Positions 1 to 8,265 of a DNA stretch of 64,000 nt are shown piece after piece (within the stretch, counting starts at the first letter, position 1; each line of letters starts with the position of its first letter). The notes beneath the pieces are model-generated. The model did no database searches, was not told the origin of the DNA, and saw only the letters and a list, made by a program, of their open reading frames with translations. The stretch is from assembly GCF_004795105.1 (NCBI RefSeq), contig NZ_SSBL01000015.1, forward strand, positions 62,001-126,000. The letters run 5' to 3'. The DNA is from Streptomyces sp. A0642 (lineage in GTDB: Bacteria; Actinomycetota; Actinomycetes; Streptomycetales; Streptomycetaceae). The position numbers and the translations under genes are program-made.

Positions 1-1025
1 GAGGCGGCGAACTCGATGAACTTCCAGGCGGCGGTCTTGTTCTTGCTCGACCGGAACAGGCCCAGCCCGTCGACCGGGTTGGAGACCTGGACCCGAGTGC
101 CGCCGTCACCGACCGGGTTCGGTATCCCGGCGAACTTGTCCTTGCCCAGCGCCTTCAGATGGTCCTGGTAGGAGCCGAGGTTGTGGCTCAGCATGCCGAT
201 GGTTCCGGTGTCGAACTGGGCGACCATCTTGGTGAAGTCGTTGTTGACGTCGGCGGCGGGCGTCGCCTTCTTGTACAACGCCACGTACTTCTCCAGCGCG
301 GCGACGTTCTTCGGGTCGTTGAGCGTCGTCTTGTCGCCGTTCCAGAACTCCGTGATGCCGGACTGGCCGTACGAGGCGTCGATCGCCTGGGCGATGGAGC
401 CGGCGCCCCCGCGGATGGTGTAGCCGAACTTGTTGTCCTTGGCGGCGGTGAGCTTCTCCGCGGCCTTGTAGAAGTTGGCCCAGGTGGTGGGTGCTTCGAG
501 GCCCGCCGCCTTGAACAGGTCGGTGCGGTACCAGAGGGCGCCGTTGTTGGCGGAAGTCGGCACGGAGTACATGTCGTCGCCCCGGCCGCCGGCGGCCTTG
601 ACGCTCGCGACCATGCCCTCGACGAGCTTGCCGTTGAGCGAGGAGCCCTTGATCCGGTCGTTCAGCGGGTCGAGGGCCTCCTGCGAGACCATGTTGGCGA
701 GGTAGGCGGTGCCCACGCCGCCGACGTCCGGCAGGCCGCCGCCCGCGATGGCCGTGTCGTACTTGGACTGCACGTCGGCGATCGGGATCGGCACGTACTT
801 GACCTTGATGTCCGGGTACTTCGCCTCGAAGTCCTTGATGATCTCGGTCCACACGGCGGTGCGCGGACCGCCGTTGTTGTCCCAGAAGGTGATCTCGCCC
901 TTGCCGCTGCCCTCGGTGCCGGTGTCGCTGCCGTCGTCACCGCAAGCGGTCGCGGTCAGTGCGAGCACCGCGGCCAGGGACACCGCGGCCGCGGCACGCC
1001 CCCGCTGCGTCTTCGAAATGGTCAT
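1..1025 (-). CDS. Sugar ABC transporter substrate-binding lipoprotein (partial, C-terminus beyond window)
   Basis: Extracellular solute-binding protein of a carbohydrate ABC importer. Translation from the ATG at 1025 gives a charged N-terminus, a hydrophobic stretch and a lipobox ending LTATAC, with the lipidated Cys at about residue 28, followed by an Asp/Gly-rich linker. The mature part contains ITFWDNNGGPRTAVW and IKDFEAKYPDIKVKYVPI, typical of family-1 sugar-binding proteins. About 341 codons are visible of a usual 420-440, so the C-terminus lies beyond the window. It is the last visible gene of the pectinase operon, 69 bp after the lyase-esterase gene, and the two permeases lie at the operon's head. 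The likely ligand is an oligogalacturonide or other pectin fragment, which is inferred only from context. Confidence 0.9.
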   Translation of the reverse strand, partial: MTISKTQRGRAAAAVSLAAVLALTATACGDDGSDTGTEGSGKGEITFWDNNGGPRTAVWTEIIKDFEAKYPDIKVKYVPIPIADVQSKYDTAIAGGGLPDVGGVGTAYLANMVSQEALDPLNDRIKGSSLNGKLVEGMVASVKAAGGRGDDMYSVPTSANNGALWYRTDLFKAAGLEAPTTWANFYKAAEKLTAAKDNKFGYTIRGGAGSIAQAIDASYGQSGITEFWNGDKTTLNDPKNVAALEKYVALYKKATPAADVNNDFTKMVAQFDTGTIGMLSHNLGSYQDHLKALGKDKFAGIPNPVGDGGTRVQVSNPVDGLGLFRSSKNKTAAWKFIEFAA

Positions 1026-1094
1026 GGTCGGCTCTTCTCTCTCGGTTCTCTGGTGGGTCGTGTGCACTGCATGGGGGGTGCGAGGGGCTCCGGG

Positions 1095-3095
1095 TCAGTG
1101 GTGGGCGCCCTGCGGCGACCAGCCGTCCTCGCCCCTGAGGTAGTCGGAGATCTCGTGGTGCGCGGCGTCCGCGGCGGTCATCTGCGGCCGGTCCGCGGTC
1201 ACCGCGGCGCCGGGCCCGTACGTCCGGTACTCGCTGAACCGGGCCTCCTGCCACGGGAAGCCGCCCATCTCGCTCCACGGCGTGGCCTTGACCGCCGCCG
1301 GCAGCAGGGTCTCGCGGATCAGTACCTGGCCGACCGCGTCGGGGTTGCCGCTCGGGTGCCAGGGCCGGCCGAGGTGGAAGGTGTCCGCGGGGGCGTCGCT
1401 GATGATCCGGCTGCGGGTGATCAGGAAGCCGTACGGGTTGTCCTTCCATGTCGAGGCGGCCGTGATGTAGCCGTTGTTGGTGGCCGAGCCACGGCTCAGC
1501 GCCTTGATCACGGAGTGCTCGATGACCGTGGTGGCGCGGCCGTAGATGAAGTCGACGTCTCCCTCGATGTAGACGTCCCTGAGGTACACCCGGGCCTTCT
1601 GGGTGAGGACCGGGGTGTCGGTCATCAGGGTGTCCTGGTTGCCGAGGAACGCCGTGTTCTCGAAGGTCAGCCGGTCGCCGGTGGTCTTCACGGCGAGGGC
1701 CTGCTCACCGTTCAGCTCGACGGACGCCTCGTCGAAGTCGTTGGAGAAGGTGAGGTTGCGGGCGCTGAAGTCGTGTCCCTCCACGACGACGGTCGCGCTG
1801 CCCCAGGAGCCCTGGGTGGTGCCGTCCGGCTTGAGCTCGCCCGACGGGGTGTCGAAGACGACGAGCGTGTCCGAGCGGTGCCTGCCCGTGCCGACGAGCG
1901 AGACGTACGGCTGGTTCCTGCCGATCCTGACGTGCTCGCGGTAGACGCCGGGGGCGATCCGCACGGTGATCCGGCCGTCGTTGCCCTGCGGCACGGCGTC
2001 CACGGCGGCCTGCACGGTGGCGTACGCGCCGGGGACGCGGAGCACGGTCTCGGTGCCGATGTCCTCCTGCGGCCCGGAGTCGCGGGTGACCAGCTTCGGC
2101 ACGTCGGCCGCGCGGTCCAGGCGGTACGGGTAGAAGTCGCGCGGGTCGAAGGCGGCTCCCCAGGCGTCGGTGCGTCCCGTGGTGTTCCGCAGGACCGACC
2201 CGCGCTGGACCAGCTCCGCCGTGGCGTCCGCCTGGTAGGGGTGCTGGACGTCCCGGTAGTAGCTGTTCTCGATGACCATCTTCGTGGCGCCGCGCGCCCA
2301 GTTGCCGTACGTCCACACCGGGTCGCCGTCCGCGACCTGCGCGGAGAGGTAGTTGTTGTAGAGGTGGGCGTAGGCGCAGTTGTCGGCGGAGGGGTTGCGC
2401 TGCTTGGTGCCCTCGAACCAGTTGTGGTCGATGGTGATCTGCGTCTTGACGTTCGCGGTCCAGCCGATGCCGAACGCCTTGTTGTGGTTGCTGAAGTGGT
2501 TGTACGAGACGGTGATGTACTCGCTGTCCTTGCGGATGTCGAGCAGGCCGTCCCCCATGTGCGTGAGGCGGTTGTGGTCGATCCAGACGTGGTCGGCCGA
2601 GTCCATCTGGATGGCGTCGAAATCGGTGGTCTTGCCGTCCCAGTCACCCTCGACGTACGAGTCGCGGATGGTGAGGTTGCGGATGATGACGTTGTGGGTG
2701 CCGGGGTTCAGGTGCAGTTCGCCGTGGACGATCTCAGCGGTGTCGCCCACGCCGACGATGGTCTTGTCGGAGGCGACCACGATGTCGTGGCCGAACGGTT
2801 CGACGGCGACCGTTCCGGCGACCCGGATGATGTAGGGCTCCGGCGCGGCCGCGTACCGCACCAGGTCGGCCTGGGTGGAGACGGTGACGACCTTTCCGCC
2901 GCCGCCTCCGGTGGTCCCGCCCGCCAGGGAGGCGAATCCGTGCGCGGTGTCGGACCAGCCGGCGTGCGCGGCGGCCGGACCTGCGGGCTGGGCGGCGGCG
3001 CCGGCCGAAGGGGCGGCCGGAACGAGGACCGCGGCGGCCAGCGCGAGGGCCGTGGCGAGGGTTCGTGCTCTGGTGCGCTTGTTACTCAGGTGCAT
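1095..3095 (-). CDS. Secreted bifunctional pectate lyase (PL1) - pectin methylesterase (CE8)
   Basis: The 666-residue secreted protein has a signal peptide (residues 1 to about 33). A right-handed beta-helix pectate lyase domain of family PL1 spans about 45-330, with VWIDHNRL, the NHNKAFGIGW region and QRNPSADNCAYAHLYNNYL. A pectinesterase domain spans about 353-650, with GNQDTL, VDFIYGRA and LGRPW, which carry the catalytic Asp pair and Arg of CE8. Methylesterase activity would unmask polygalacturonate for the lyase half. In the lyase half the Arg of the R-x-P motif is kept, but the second Arg of the common RxPRxR signature is replaced (NPSADN). It lies between the GH43 gene and the binding-protein gene in the same operon. 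Both halves are clear, but the order of action is inferred. Confidence 0.93.
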   Translation of the reverse strand: MHLSNKRTRARTLATALALAAAVLVPAAPSAGAAAQPAGPAAAHAGWSDTAHGFASLAGGTTGGGGGKVVTVSTQADLVRYAAAPEPYIIRVAGTVAVEPFGHDIVVASDKTIVGVGDTAEIVHGELHLNPGTHNVIIRNLTIRDSYVEGDWDGKTTDFDAIQMDSADHVWIDHNRLTHMGDGLLDIRKDSEYITVSYNHFSNHNKAFGIGWTANVKTQITIDHNWFEGTKQRNPSADNCAYAHLYNNYLSAQVADGDPVWTYGNWARGATKMVIENSYYRDVQHPYQADATAELVQRGSVLRNTTGRTDAWGAAFDPRDFYPYRLDRAADVPKLVTRDSGPQEDIGTETVLRVPGAYATVQAAVDAVPQGNDGRITVRIAPGVYREHVRIGRNQPYVSLVGTGRHRSDTLVVFDTPSGELKPDGTTQGSWGSATVVVEGHDFSARNLTFSNDFDEASVELNGEQALAVKTTGDRLTFENTAFLGNQDTLMTDTPVLTQKARVYLRDVYIEGDVDFIYGRATTVIEHSVIKALSRGSATNNGYITAASTWKDNPYGFLITRSRIISDAPADTFHLGRPWHPSGNPDAVGQVLIRETLLPAAVKATPWSEMGGFPWQEARFSEYRTYGPGAAVTADRPQMTAADAAHHEISDYLRGEDGWSPQGAHH

Positions 3096-3119
3096 CGATG
3101 CGGCTCCTGTACATGCGGA

Positions 3120-3220
3120 TCAGGCGGTGCGGATGATTTCCCCGCGGTCAGGCGGTGCGGGAGAGGCCCCTGCGGGTCAGGCGATGCGCGTGAGGTCCCT
3201 GCGGGTCACGCGGTGGTGCG
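3120..3220. repeat. Degenerate 28-29 bp tandem repeat at the 3' end of the GH43 gene
   Basis: Four copies of a TCAGGCGGTGCGG-like unit start at 3120, 3148, 3177 and 3206. The first two copies match over 13 bp and the other two are degenerate. The fourth copy includes the stop codon of the GH43 gene, so the repeat array runs from that stop into the spacer before the lyase-esterase gene. No function is evident; it looks like slippage duplication of the gene's end. Confidence 0.6.
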
Positions 3221-4765
3221 GAACCCGGTGAAGCAGGCCGTCCCGGCCGGCCCCGTCCCGGGCGGTGCGGTGGCGAACAGGCCGAGCAGGGCGCCGACCC
3301 AGCGCCAGGGCGTGGCGGCGAAGACCTGGCCGGAGGGCCGGAACCCGGCCCCGTCCCCGGTGTCGGCGGAGAAGCGGCAGCGGGCGCCGGGGGCGACCTC
3401 GATCCGGAGCCGGACCCGGCCGTCGGGGGCCGGCCTGCCGTGTTCGGCGTCGCGTTCGTGTTCGGCGACCGTCTCGGCGTACCGGTGCACGAGCCGTATC
3501 CCGTCGGCGCCGTCCGCCGCACGCTCCAGGCCGATCCAGCTGAACGCGTCCCCGAGGACCGCGAGACCGGCCTTGGCCCCCACCACCTCACTGCCGAGGG
3601 TCAGTTCCGTCTCGACGGTGAACGTCTCGGCGGGCAGCCGCTGGACCAGCACGTTGGGCAGGGCCCGCAGATCGTGCGCGTACGCGGTCCGTACGCAGCT
3701 GAGCCGCAGCCCGTCCCCGCCGTGCTCGACGGTCCAGCCGGGGCGGGGGTTGGCGGTCCACTGCCACTGCCTGCCGTAGCGGCCGCCCGGGAAGCGGTCG
3801 CCACTGGCCGGGGCCGTGACGGACTGCTCGGGCGCGGTCGGTTTGGTGTGGACGGAGACGGGCTCGCCCCCGTCGCCGATGACCGGCCAGCCGCCGTCCG
3901 CCGCGTCCCAGCGCATCGGCTGGAGGTGGACCACCCTCCCGTACGCCCCGCGCTCCTGGAAGTGCAGGAACCAGTCCTCGCCGGCGGCGGTCGTGACCCA
4001 GCCGCCCTGGTGCGGCCCGTTGACCTCGGTCCGGCCCTGGGCGAGGACGACGCGCTCCTCGTACGGACCGAAGAACTCCCGGGAGCGGAAGGCCCCCTGC
4101 CAGCCGTTGGTCACCCCGCCGGCCGGGGCGAGGATCCAGAACTCGCCGTCCCGCCGGTAGAGCTTGGGGCCCTCCAGGGTGAACCAGCCGGGGATCGTGT
4201 CGGCGTCGATCAGGGTCTTGCCCTCGTCGAGGAGCTCCAGTCCGTCGGGGCTCATCCGGTGGCCGGTGAGCCGGTTCTTGATGCCGGAGCGCGACTTGGC
4301 CCAGGCGTGGACCAGGTAGGCCTCGCCGGTCTCCTCGTCCCACAGGGGGCAGGCGTCGATCAGTCCCTTGCCGGCCTTGACCAGATGGGGGGCGCTCCAG
4401 GGGCCCCGGATGTCCTCGGCGTTGATCTGCTGGATGCCGTGGTCGGGGTCGCCCCAGAAGATCCAGAACCGTCCGGCGTGGTGCCGGAGCGACGGTGCCC
4501 ACACCCCGCAGTCGTGGCGGGGCACGGCGAAGTCCGCGGCAGGTTCCAGCCGCTCCAGGGCGTGGCCGATGAGGGTCCAGTTGACGAGGTCGCGCGAGTG
4601 CAGCAGCGGCAGTCCGGGGACCCGGCCGAAGCTGGAGGCGGTCAGGTAGAAGTCGTCGCCGACCCGGATGACGTCGGGGTCGGACCAGTCGGCGTTCAGC
4701 ACCGGGTTGCGGTAGGTGCCGCCGCCGAGGTCGGCGGTCCAGGGGCGCTCGTCCGGGGCGCTCAC
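3206..4765 (-). CDS. Glycoside hydrolase family 43 protein
   Basis: This 519-residue protein has no signal peptide, so it probably acts on imported oligosaccharides. The five-bladed propeller of GH43 is marked by NPVLNADWSDPD, with the likely catalytic base at D29. LIDACPLWDEE carries the pKa-modulating Asp (about D137), and FTLEGPKLY carries the general acid (about E198). The C-terminal 200 residues resemble the beta-sandwich appended to many GH43 xylosidases/arabinofuranosidases. The GTG start at 4765 overlaps the TGA of the upstream gene by 4 nt, which argues against the longer upstream reading. Release of arabinose or xylose from pectin side chains is likely, but substrate specificity cannot be read from sequence. 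Confidence 0.88.
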   Translation of the reverse strand: MSAPDERPWTADLGGGTYRNPVLNADWSDPDVIRVGDDFYLTASSFGRVPGLPLLHSRDLVNWTLIGHALERLEPAADFAVPRHDCGVWAPSLRHHAGRFWIFWGDPDHGIQQINAEDIRGPWSAPHLVKAGKGLIDACPLWDEETGEAYLVHAWAKSRSGIKNRLTGHRMSPDGLELLDEGKTLIDADTIPGWFTLEGPKLYRRDGEFWILAPAGGVTNGWQGAFRSREFFGPYEERVVLAQGRTEVNGPHQGGWVTTAAGEDWFLHFQERGAYGRVVHLQPMRWDAADGGWPVIGDGGEPVSVHTKPTAPEQSVTAPASGDRFPGGRYGRQWQWTANPRPGWTVEHGGDGLRLSCVRTAYAHDLRALPNVLVQRLPAETFTVETELTLGSEVVGAKAGLAVLGDAFSWIGLERAADGADGIRLVHRYAETVAEHERDAEHGRPAPDGRVRLRIEVAPGARCRFSADTGDGAGFRPSGQVFAATPWRWVGALLGLFATAPPGTGPAGTACFTGFRTTA

Positions 4766-5589
4766 GCGGTCACCGCCCGCCGGGCGTACGCGGCGGCCGC
4801 GTCGCGGTCGAGCCGGCCGTCCGCGATGACGGTGACGACCCGGCGCACGATCGTCGCCCCCGCGGGGACGGGGAGGCGGTGGTCGGCGGCGAGGGAGGAG
4901 CCGACGCCCGGGTACTCGGTGGTCCGCACGAACCACGGATCCCGGCGGGTCTCCTCGGTCGCCCCGGCGAAGACCAGGGTCCAGCCGTCCCCGCTCATGG
5001 CCACCCAGTCGGCGGGCCGTCCGTGCACCGCCTCCTCGCCGTCCGCGGATGCGCTGAACACAACGGGCGCCGAGGGTTCCTTGGGCGCGCGCCAGAAGAA
5101 GCCGCCGTATCCGGCGCCCGGCCGGCCGTTGGTGGCCGGGCTGCCTATCGACAGGTCCGCGCTCCCCCGGTTGGCGAGCGAGAAGGAGAAGTCCAGGGCC
5201 CAGGCGGTGGCGGAGAGTTCGGCGGTGGCGACCGTGCGGTGCTCGCGCAGCAGCTCGGTGTCGTCCGCCTCCCAGCTCAGCTCCTCGACGAATCCGTCCG
5301 GATCGCGGAGCTTCCAGCCGAGATGGCGCTGGACCCCGTGGTTGTCGAGCACGGTGGGCCCCTGGTCGCGGACGAAGGTGCGGCCGCCCCAGAAGTTGTG
5401 TCCGGCGACGTCCGGGACGGCGACGGAGGTGCCCAGGTGGTGCACGTGGTCGGCCGGGCGCTCCTCGGTGACGGGGATGCCGGCGAGGGTGGTGACGGGG
5501 TGCAGGTAGGGGCGGCCGTCGGCGGCGGGGAGGTAGGTGTAGCGGCCGACCGGGCGGCCGGCGCAGCTCAGCAGTGCGGTGGTCGTCAC
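4762..5589 (-). CDS. DUF6807 (PmoA-like) family protein
   Basis: This 275-residue cytoplasmic protein of the DUF6807 family is often labelled PmoA because of an old misassociation with methane monooxygenase. Features include GRYTYLPAADGRPYLHPV near the N-terminus, the HVHHLG motif and NFWGGRTF, all typical of the family. It is not a membrane protein and there is no sign of methane oxidation. Family members usually sit beside Gfo/Idh oxidoreductases and plant-polysaccharide hydrolases, as here. The GTG start overlaps the stop of the oxidoreductase gene (GTGA), and its own stop overlaps the GH43 start. The biochemical role is unknown; an aldose-epimerase-like sugar-binding fold is possible. Confidence 0.8.
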   Translation of the reverse strand: MTTTALLSCAGRPVGRYTYLPAADGRPYLHPVTTLAGIPVTEERPADHVHHLGTSVAVPDVAGHNFWGGRTFVRDQGPTVLDNHGVQRHLGWKLRDPDGFVEELSWEADDTELLREHRTVATAELSATAWALDFSFSLANRGSADLSIGSPATNGRPGAGYGGFFWRAPKEPSAPVVFSASADGEEAVHGRPADWVAMSGDGWTLVFAGATEETRRDPWFVRTTEYPGVGSSLAADHRLPVPAGATIVRRVVTVIADGRLDRDAAAAYARRAVTA

Positions 5590-6923
5590 GATGAACTCAC
5601 CTCGGTGGTAGGTCCTTTCCGGGGTTCCAGCGCGGGAGAAGGAGCGGCGTCCGGTGCCGCCGCATCCAGGGCGGAGGAGGGAGAGAAGGCGGAGCCCTCC
5701 CGGCTGACGACAACGCCGGAGGCGGCGGTGCCGGACGCCGCGACGCCGCGGGGGAGCTCCGGACAGGACCTGAGCGCCCAGGGGACGCCGAGTTCGGAGT
5801 AGAGCGTGAGGGTGTCGGCTCCCGCCGCGACGAGTCCGTCAATGCCGCGCACCACGCGCCGGGCGGCGGCGGAGCCGGCCGGGGGCACGGTGTACCAGGC
5901 GTCGGCCGGGAGGGCGACCGGTTCCGGGGCGGTGCGCACGGCCTCGACGACCTCCATGAACGCGCCGGTGCGGTGCGGCGGTACGAGGAGTGCGGCATCC
6001 CCCGCCAGGTGGTCGACGAGGTTCTCCAGGAGGTCGGTCCGTCCGTGCACCGCCTCGTCGGGGCCGTGTCCGGCGCGCTGGACGAGGACCCGGTCCTGCT
6101 TGTACCAGAAGGTGATCCGGCCGCGGTCGCCGTGGACGATCACATAGGGCTCCCCCGCCTGTTCGGCGCAGAGGGTGACGGCGGCGGTGACGGGGACCCC
6201 GGCCGTGGTGGTGACGCGTACGCAGGAGGTGTCGTCGGCCTCGATGTCGTGGGCCCGGAAGAGTTCGGTCTCGACGGAGGCGATGTCCTGGGCGGTGCCG
6301 CTGCCGGCGAGCTCGAGGGCCGTGGCGACGGCGTGGGCGAGCGGGTTGGTCAGGACCCCGTCGACGACGTCGGTGTCCCCGATCCGGCGCCGCCCGGCCC
6401 AGGGCGCACGCCGGTAGTAGGCCTCGTCGCGGACCCAGGCGCCCGCGGCGCCGTAGCCCTCGACGGTGCCGATGGCGCCGCCGCTCACCAGCTCGCGGAT
6501 GGCGGGCACGGCGTGCGAGCCGAAGGACTGGAACCCCACCTGACAGGCGATGCCGGCGTCCCGCACCCCGGCCAGGATCCGTTCGAAGTCGGCCCGCGTC
6601 GCGGCGGGCGGTTTCTCCAGCAGGAGGTGGACGCCTCGGGCGGCGGCGGTGAGCGCCAGTGCGGTGTGGGTCTGGATCGGGGTGCAGATGACGGCGGCGC
6701 GGGCCCCGGTGGAGTCCAGGAGCGCTCCGAAGTCGTCCGACTGCTTGGGGAGTTCCCCGGCGAAGGCGCCGAGTTCACTGTCGTCGAGCGGCTTCAGCTC
6801 GCAGATTCCGGCGAGCCGGACGAGGCCCTGGTGCTGGAGGCGTCGGATGTTGGCGAGGTGCCAGCGGCCGTGGCCCCGGGCGCCCGCGAGGACGATCGGC
6901 AGGGGGGTCGGGCGGGCGTTCAT
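5586..6923 (-). CDS. Gfo/Idh/MocA family NAD(P)-dependent oxidoreductase
   Basis: The 445-residue protein has an N-terminal Rossmann fold (LAGARGHGRWH at about 12-22) and the family EKP motif in LLLEKPPAATR (about 103-105), followed by the GFO_IDH_MocA C-terminal domain. The substrate is probably a sugar, inositol or sugar acid. The last 50 residues are an Ala/Ser/Pro-rich tail (SGTAASGVVVSREGSAFS and onward) not expected for the fold, perhaps a repeat-derived extension. The ATG overlaps the stop of the upstream pectate lyase by 4 nt (ATGA), so translation is probably coupled. With its DUF6807 neighbour it may process one of the side-chain sugars released from pectin; this is inferred from context. 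Confidence 0.87.
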   Translation of the reverse strand: MNARPTPLPIVLAGARGHGRWHLANIRRLQHQGLVRLAGICELKPLDDSELGAFAGELPKQSDDFGALLDSTGARAAVICTPIQTHTALALTAAARGVHLLLEKPPAATRADFERILAGVRDAGIACQVGFQSFGSHAVPAIRELVSGGAIGTVEGYGAAGAWVRDEAYYRRAPWAGRRRIGDTDVVDGVLTNPLAHAVATALELAGSGTAQDIASVETELFRAHDIEADDTSCVRVTTTAGVPVTAAVTLCAEQAGEPYVIVHGDRGRITFWYKQDRVLVQRAGHGPDEAVHGRTDLLENLVDHLAGDAALLVPPHRTGAFMEVVEAVRTAPEPVALPADAWYTVPPAGSAAARRVVRGIDGLVAAGADTLTLYSELGVPWALRSCPELPRGVAASGTAASGVVVSREGSAFSPSSALDAAAPDAAPSPALEPRKGPTTEVSSS

Positions 6924-8260
6924 CCGAGCCTCCCCGCTCCCGCCGCGCGGGCCACGTCGGCGGCGGCGCGGGCGGCGGTGCCGACCGGGCCGTGCAGGGT
7001 GGGCTCCCAGCCCGCGTCGGTGGCCAGGTCCTTCTCGCTGCCCGAGTTGTAGGCGTTGTAGATGGAGACCAGGTCGACCGGGTATCCGTTGAACTCGGTG
7101 CCCCGCTCCTGGAGCAGGCTGCCGTTCCAGCTCTTCACCAGGTCGGCGACCTCGACGTGGCCGGGCGTGGTGAAGGCGTTGTTCTCGGCGATGATCCGGG
7201 ACTCGGTGGAGACGCCGACGGAGTAGCGGTACTCCCCGTCCGCGGGGACGGTGTAGTGGTTGTTGTAGAGGTGCACCTGGCCGAAGCGCACGCGCGGGGC
7301 GCGCTGCACGACGGAGTCGAACTCGTTGTGGTGCAGGGTGACGCGCAGCTTACCCCGGTCGGTGGTGACACCGTCGCCGTTGCCGATCAGCATCGCCTTG
7401 TCGTGGTCGGCGAACCGGCTCCAGGACACGGTGACCAGGTCGGCGCCGTTGGTGATGTCGAGCAGTCCGTCGTGGCGCAGGTAGTTGCGCCCGAAGTACG
7501 TGGGCTCGTGGTCGTCGGGGTGGCCCTTGTCACTGGCGGTGACGTGGTCGACCCAGACGTGGTTCGCGCCCCGCAGCCACAGGGTGTCGTAGGCGGTCTT
7601 CCAGTCGCCGAGGCCGCCGGTGTTGGGCTGCCAGGCGGGGAAGCAGTCGTAGGCGTCACGGAGTTCGAGGTTCCGCACGATGACGTTGCCGGCGTCCCTG
7701 ACCTGGAGGCTCCCGCCCTTGATGCCGGCGCCCCGGCCGAGGCCGACGAGGGTGGTGTTCGAGCCGACCAGGAGCTCGACGCGTTCGGCCTGCCGGGCGG
7801 CGGACGCCTTGCGGGCGTCCTCCTGCGGCCCGGCGGGCTTGGCGGCGCCCCAGGTGGCGGGGGCGTAGGCGGCGAGGTACGCCTTCAGGTCGTAGCCGCC
7901 GGTCGCGTAGTCGGCGCAGTCCAGCCGGCGGCCGCTGTCGTCGGTGTTGGCGTCGATCGTCCCGACGATCTTGACGATCTTGGGTACGGAGCTGCCGCCG
8001 TCCAGTGCGGCGACGAGCTGGGCGCGGTCGCGCACGGTGAAGACGTGGGCGTCGTCGGCCGCCGAGCCGCCGGTGGTGCCGGGTCCCTCGGCGGCCCAGC
8101 CGTCACCGTCGGGCAGGACCTCGCGGCCCAGGTCCCGGGCGGGGGCGGCGGGCGGCTGCGCGGTGGTTGCCTCGGCGCCCGGCTGGAAGGCGACGCCCGC
8201 CAGGAGCAGGGTGAGCGCGGCGGCGGTGCGGCGCGCAGGTCGCGTGCGGAGTGCGGTCAT
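6920..8260 (-). CDS. Secreted pectate lyase, polysaccharide lyase family 1
   Basis: The 446-residue secreted lyase cleaves alpha-1,4-polygalacturonate by Ca-dependent beta-elimination. A signal peptide (residues 1 to about 31) is followed by a PL1 beta-helix. Motifs are NHVWVDHVTAS (Ca-binding Asp region), WSRFADHDKAMLIG and VQRAPRVRFGQVHLYNNHY, with the intact RxPRxR signature that includes the catalytic Arg. The ATG at 8260 begins a normal signal peptide, and the upstream in-frame codons would add a charged leader. It begins 5 nt after the permease stop in the same operon. Unlike the fusion lyase of this cluster, all usual PL1 signature residues are present. Confidence 0.94.
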   Translation of the reverse strand: MTALRTRPARRTAAALTLLLAGVAFQPGAEATTAQPPAAPARDLGREVLPDGDGWAAEGPGTTGGSAADDAHVFTVRDRAQLVAALDGGSSVPKIVKIVGTIDANTDDSGRRLDCADYATGGYDLKAYLAAYAPATWGAAKPAGPQEDARKASAARQAERVELLVGSNTTLVGLGRGAGIKGGSLQVRDAGNVIVRNLELRDAYDCFPAWQPNTGGLGDWKTAYDTLWLRGANHVWVDHVTASDKGHPDDHEPTYFGRNYLRHDGLLDITNGADLVTVSWSRFADHDKAMLIGNGDGVTTDRGKLRVTLHHNEFDSVVQRAPRVRFGQVHLYNNHYTVPADGEYRYSVGVSTESRIIAENNAFTTPGHVEVADLVKSWNGSLLQERGTEFNGYPVDLVSIYNAYNSGSEKDLATDAGWEPTLHGPVGTAARAAADVARAAGAGRLG

Positions 8261-8265
8261 GTGCG

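Noticed and set aside
159..3779. Plus-strand open frame of 1206 codons across the pectinase genes
   Set aside because: It is the GC-rich antisense shadow of the binding-protein, lyase-esterase and GH43 genes; its translation is low-complexity Val/Gly/Arg/Asp with no domain, and the minus-strand proteins have clear motifs.
5586..5590. Methane monooxygenase-related function for the PmoA-like gene at 4762-5589
   Set aside because: The family name is misleading; the protein has no membrane segments or copper ligands and lies in a sugar-degradation operon.
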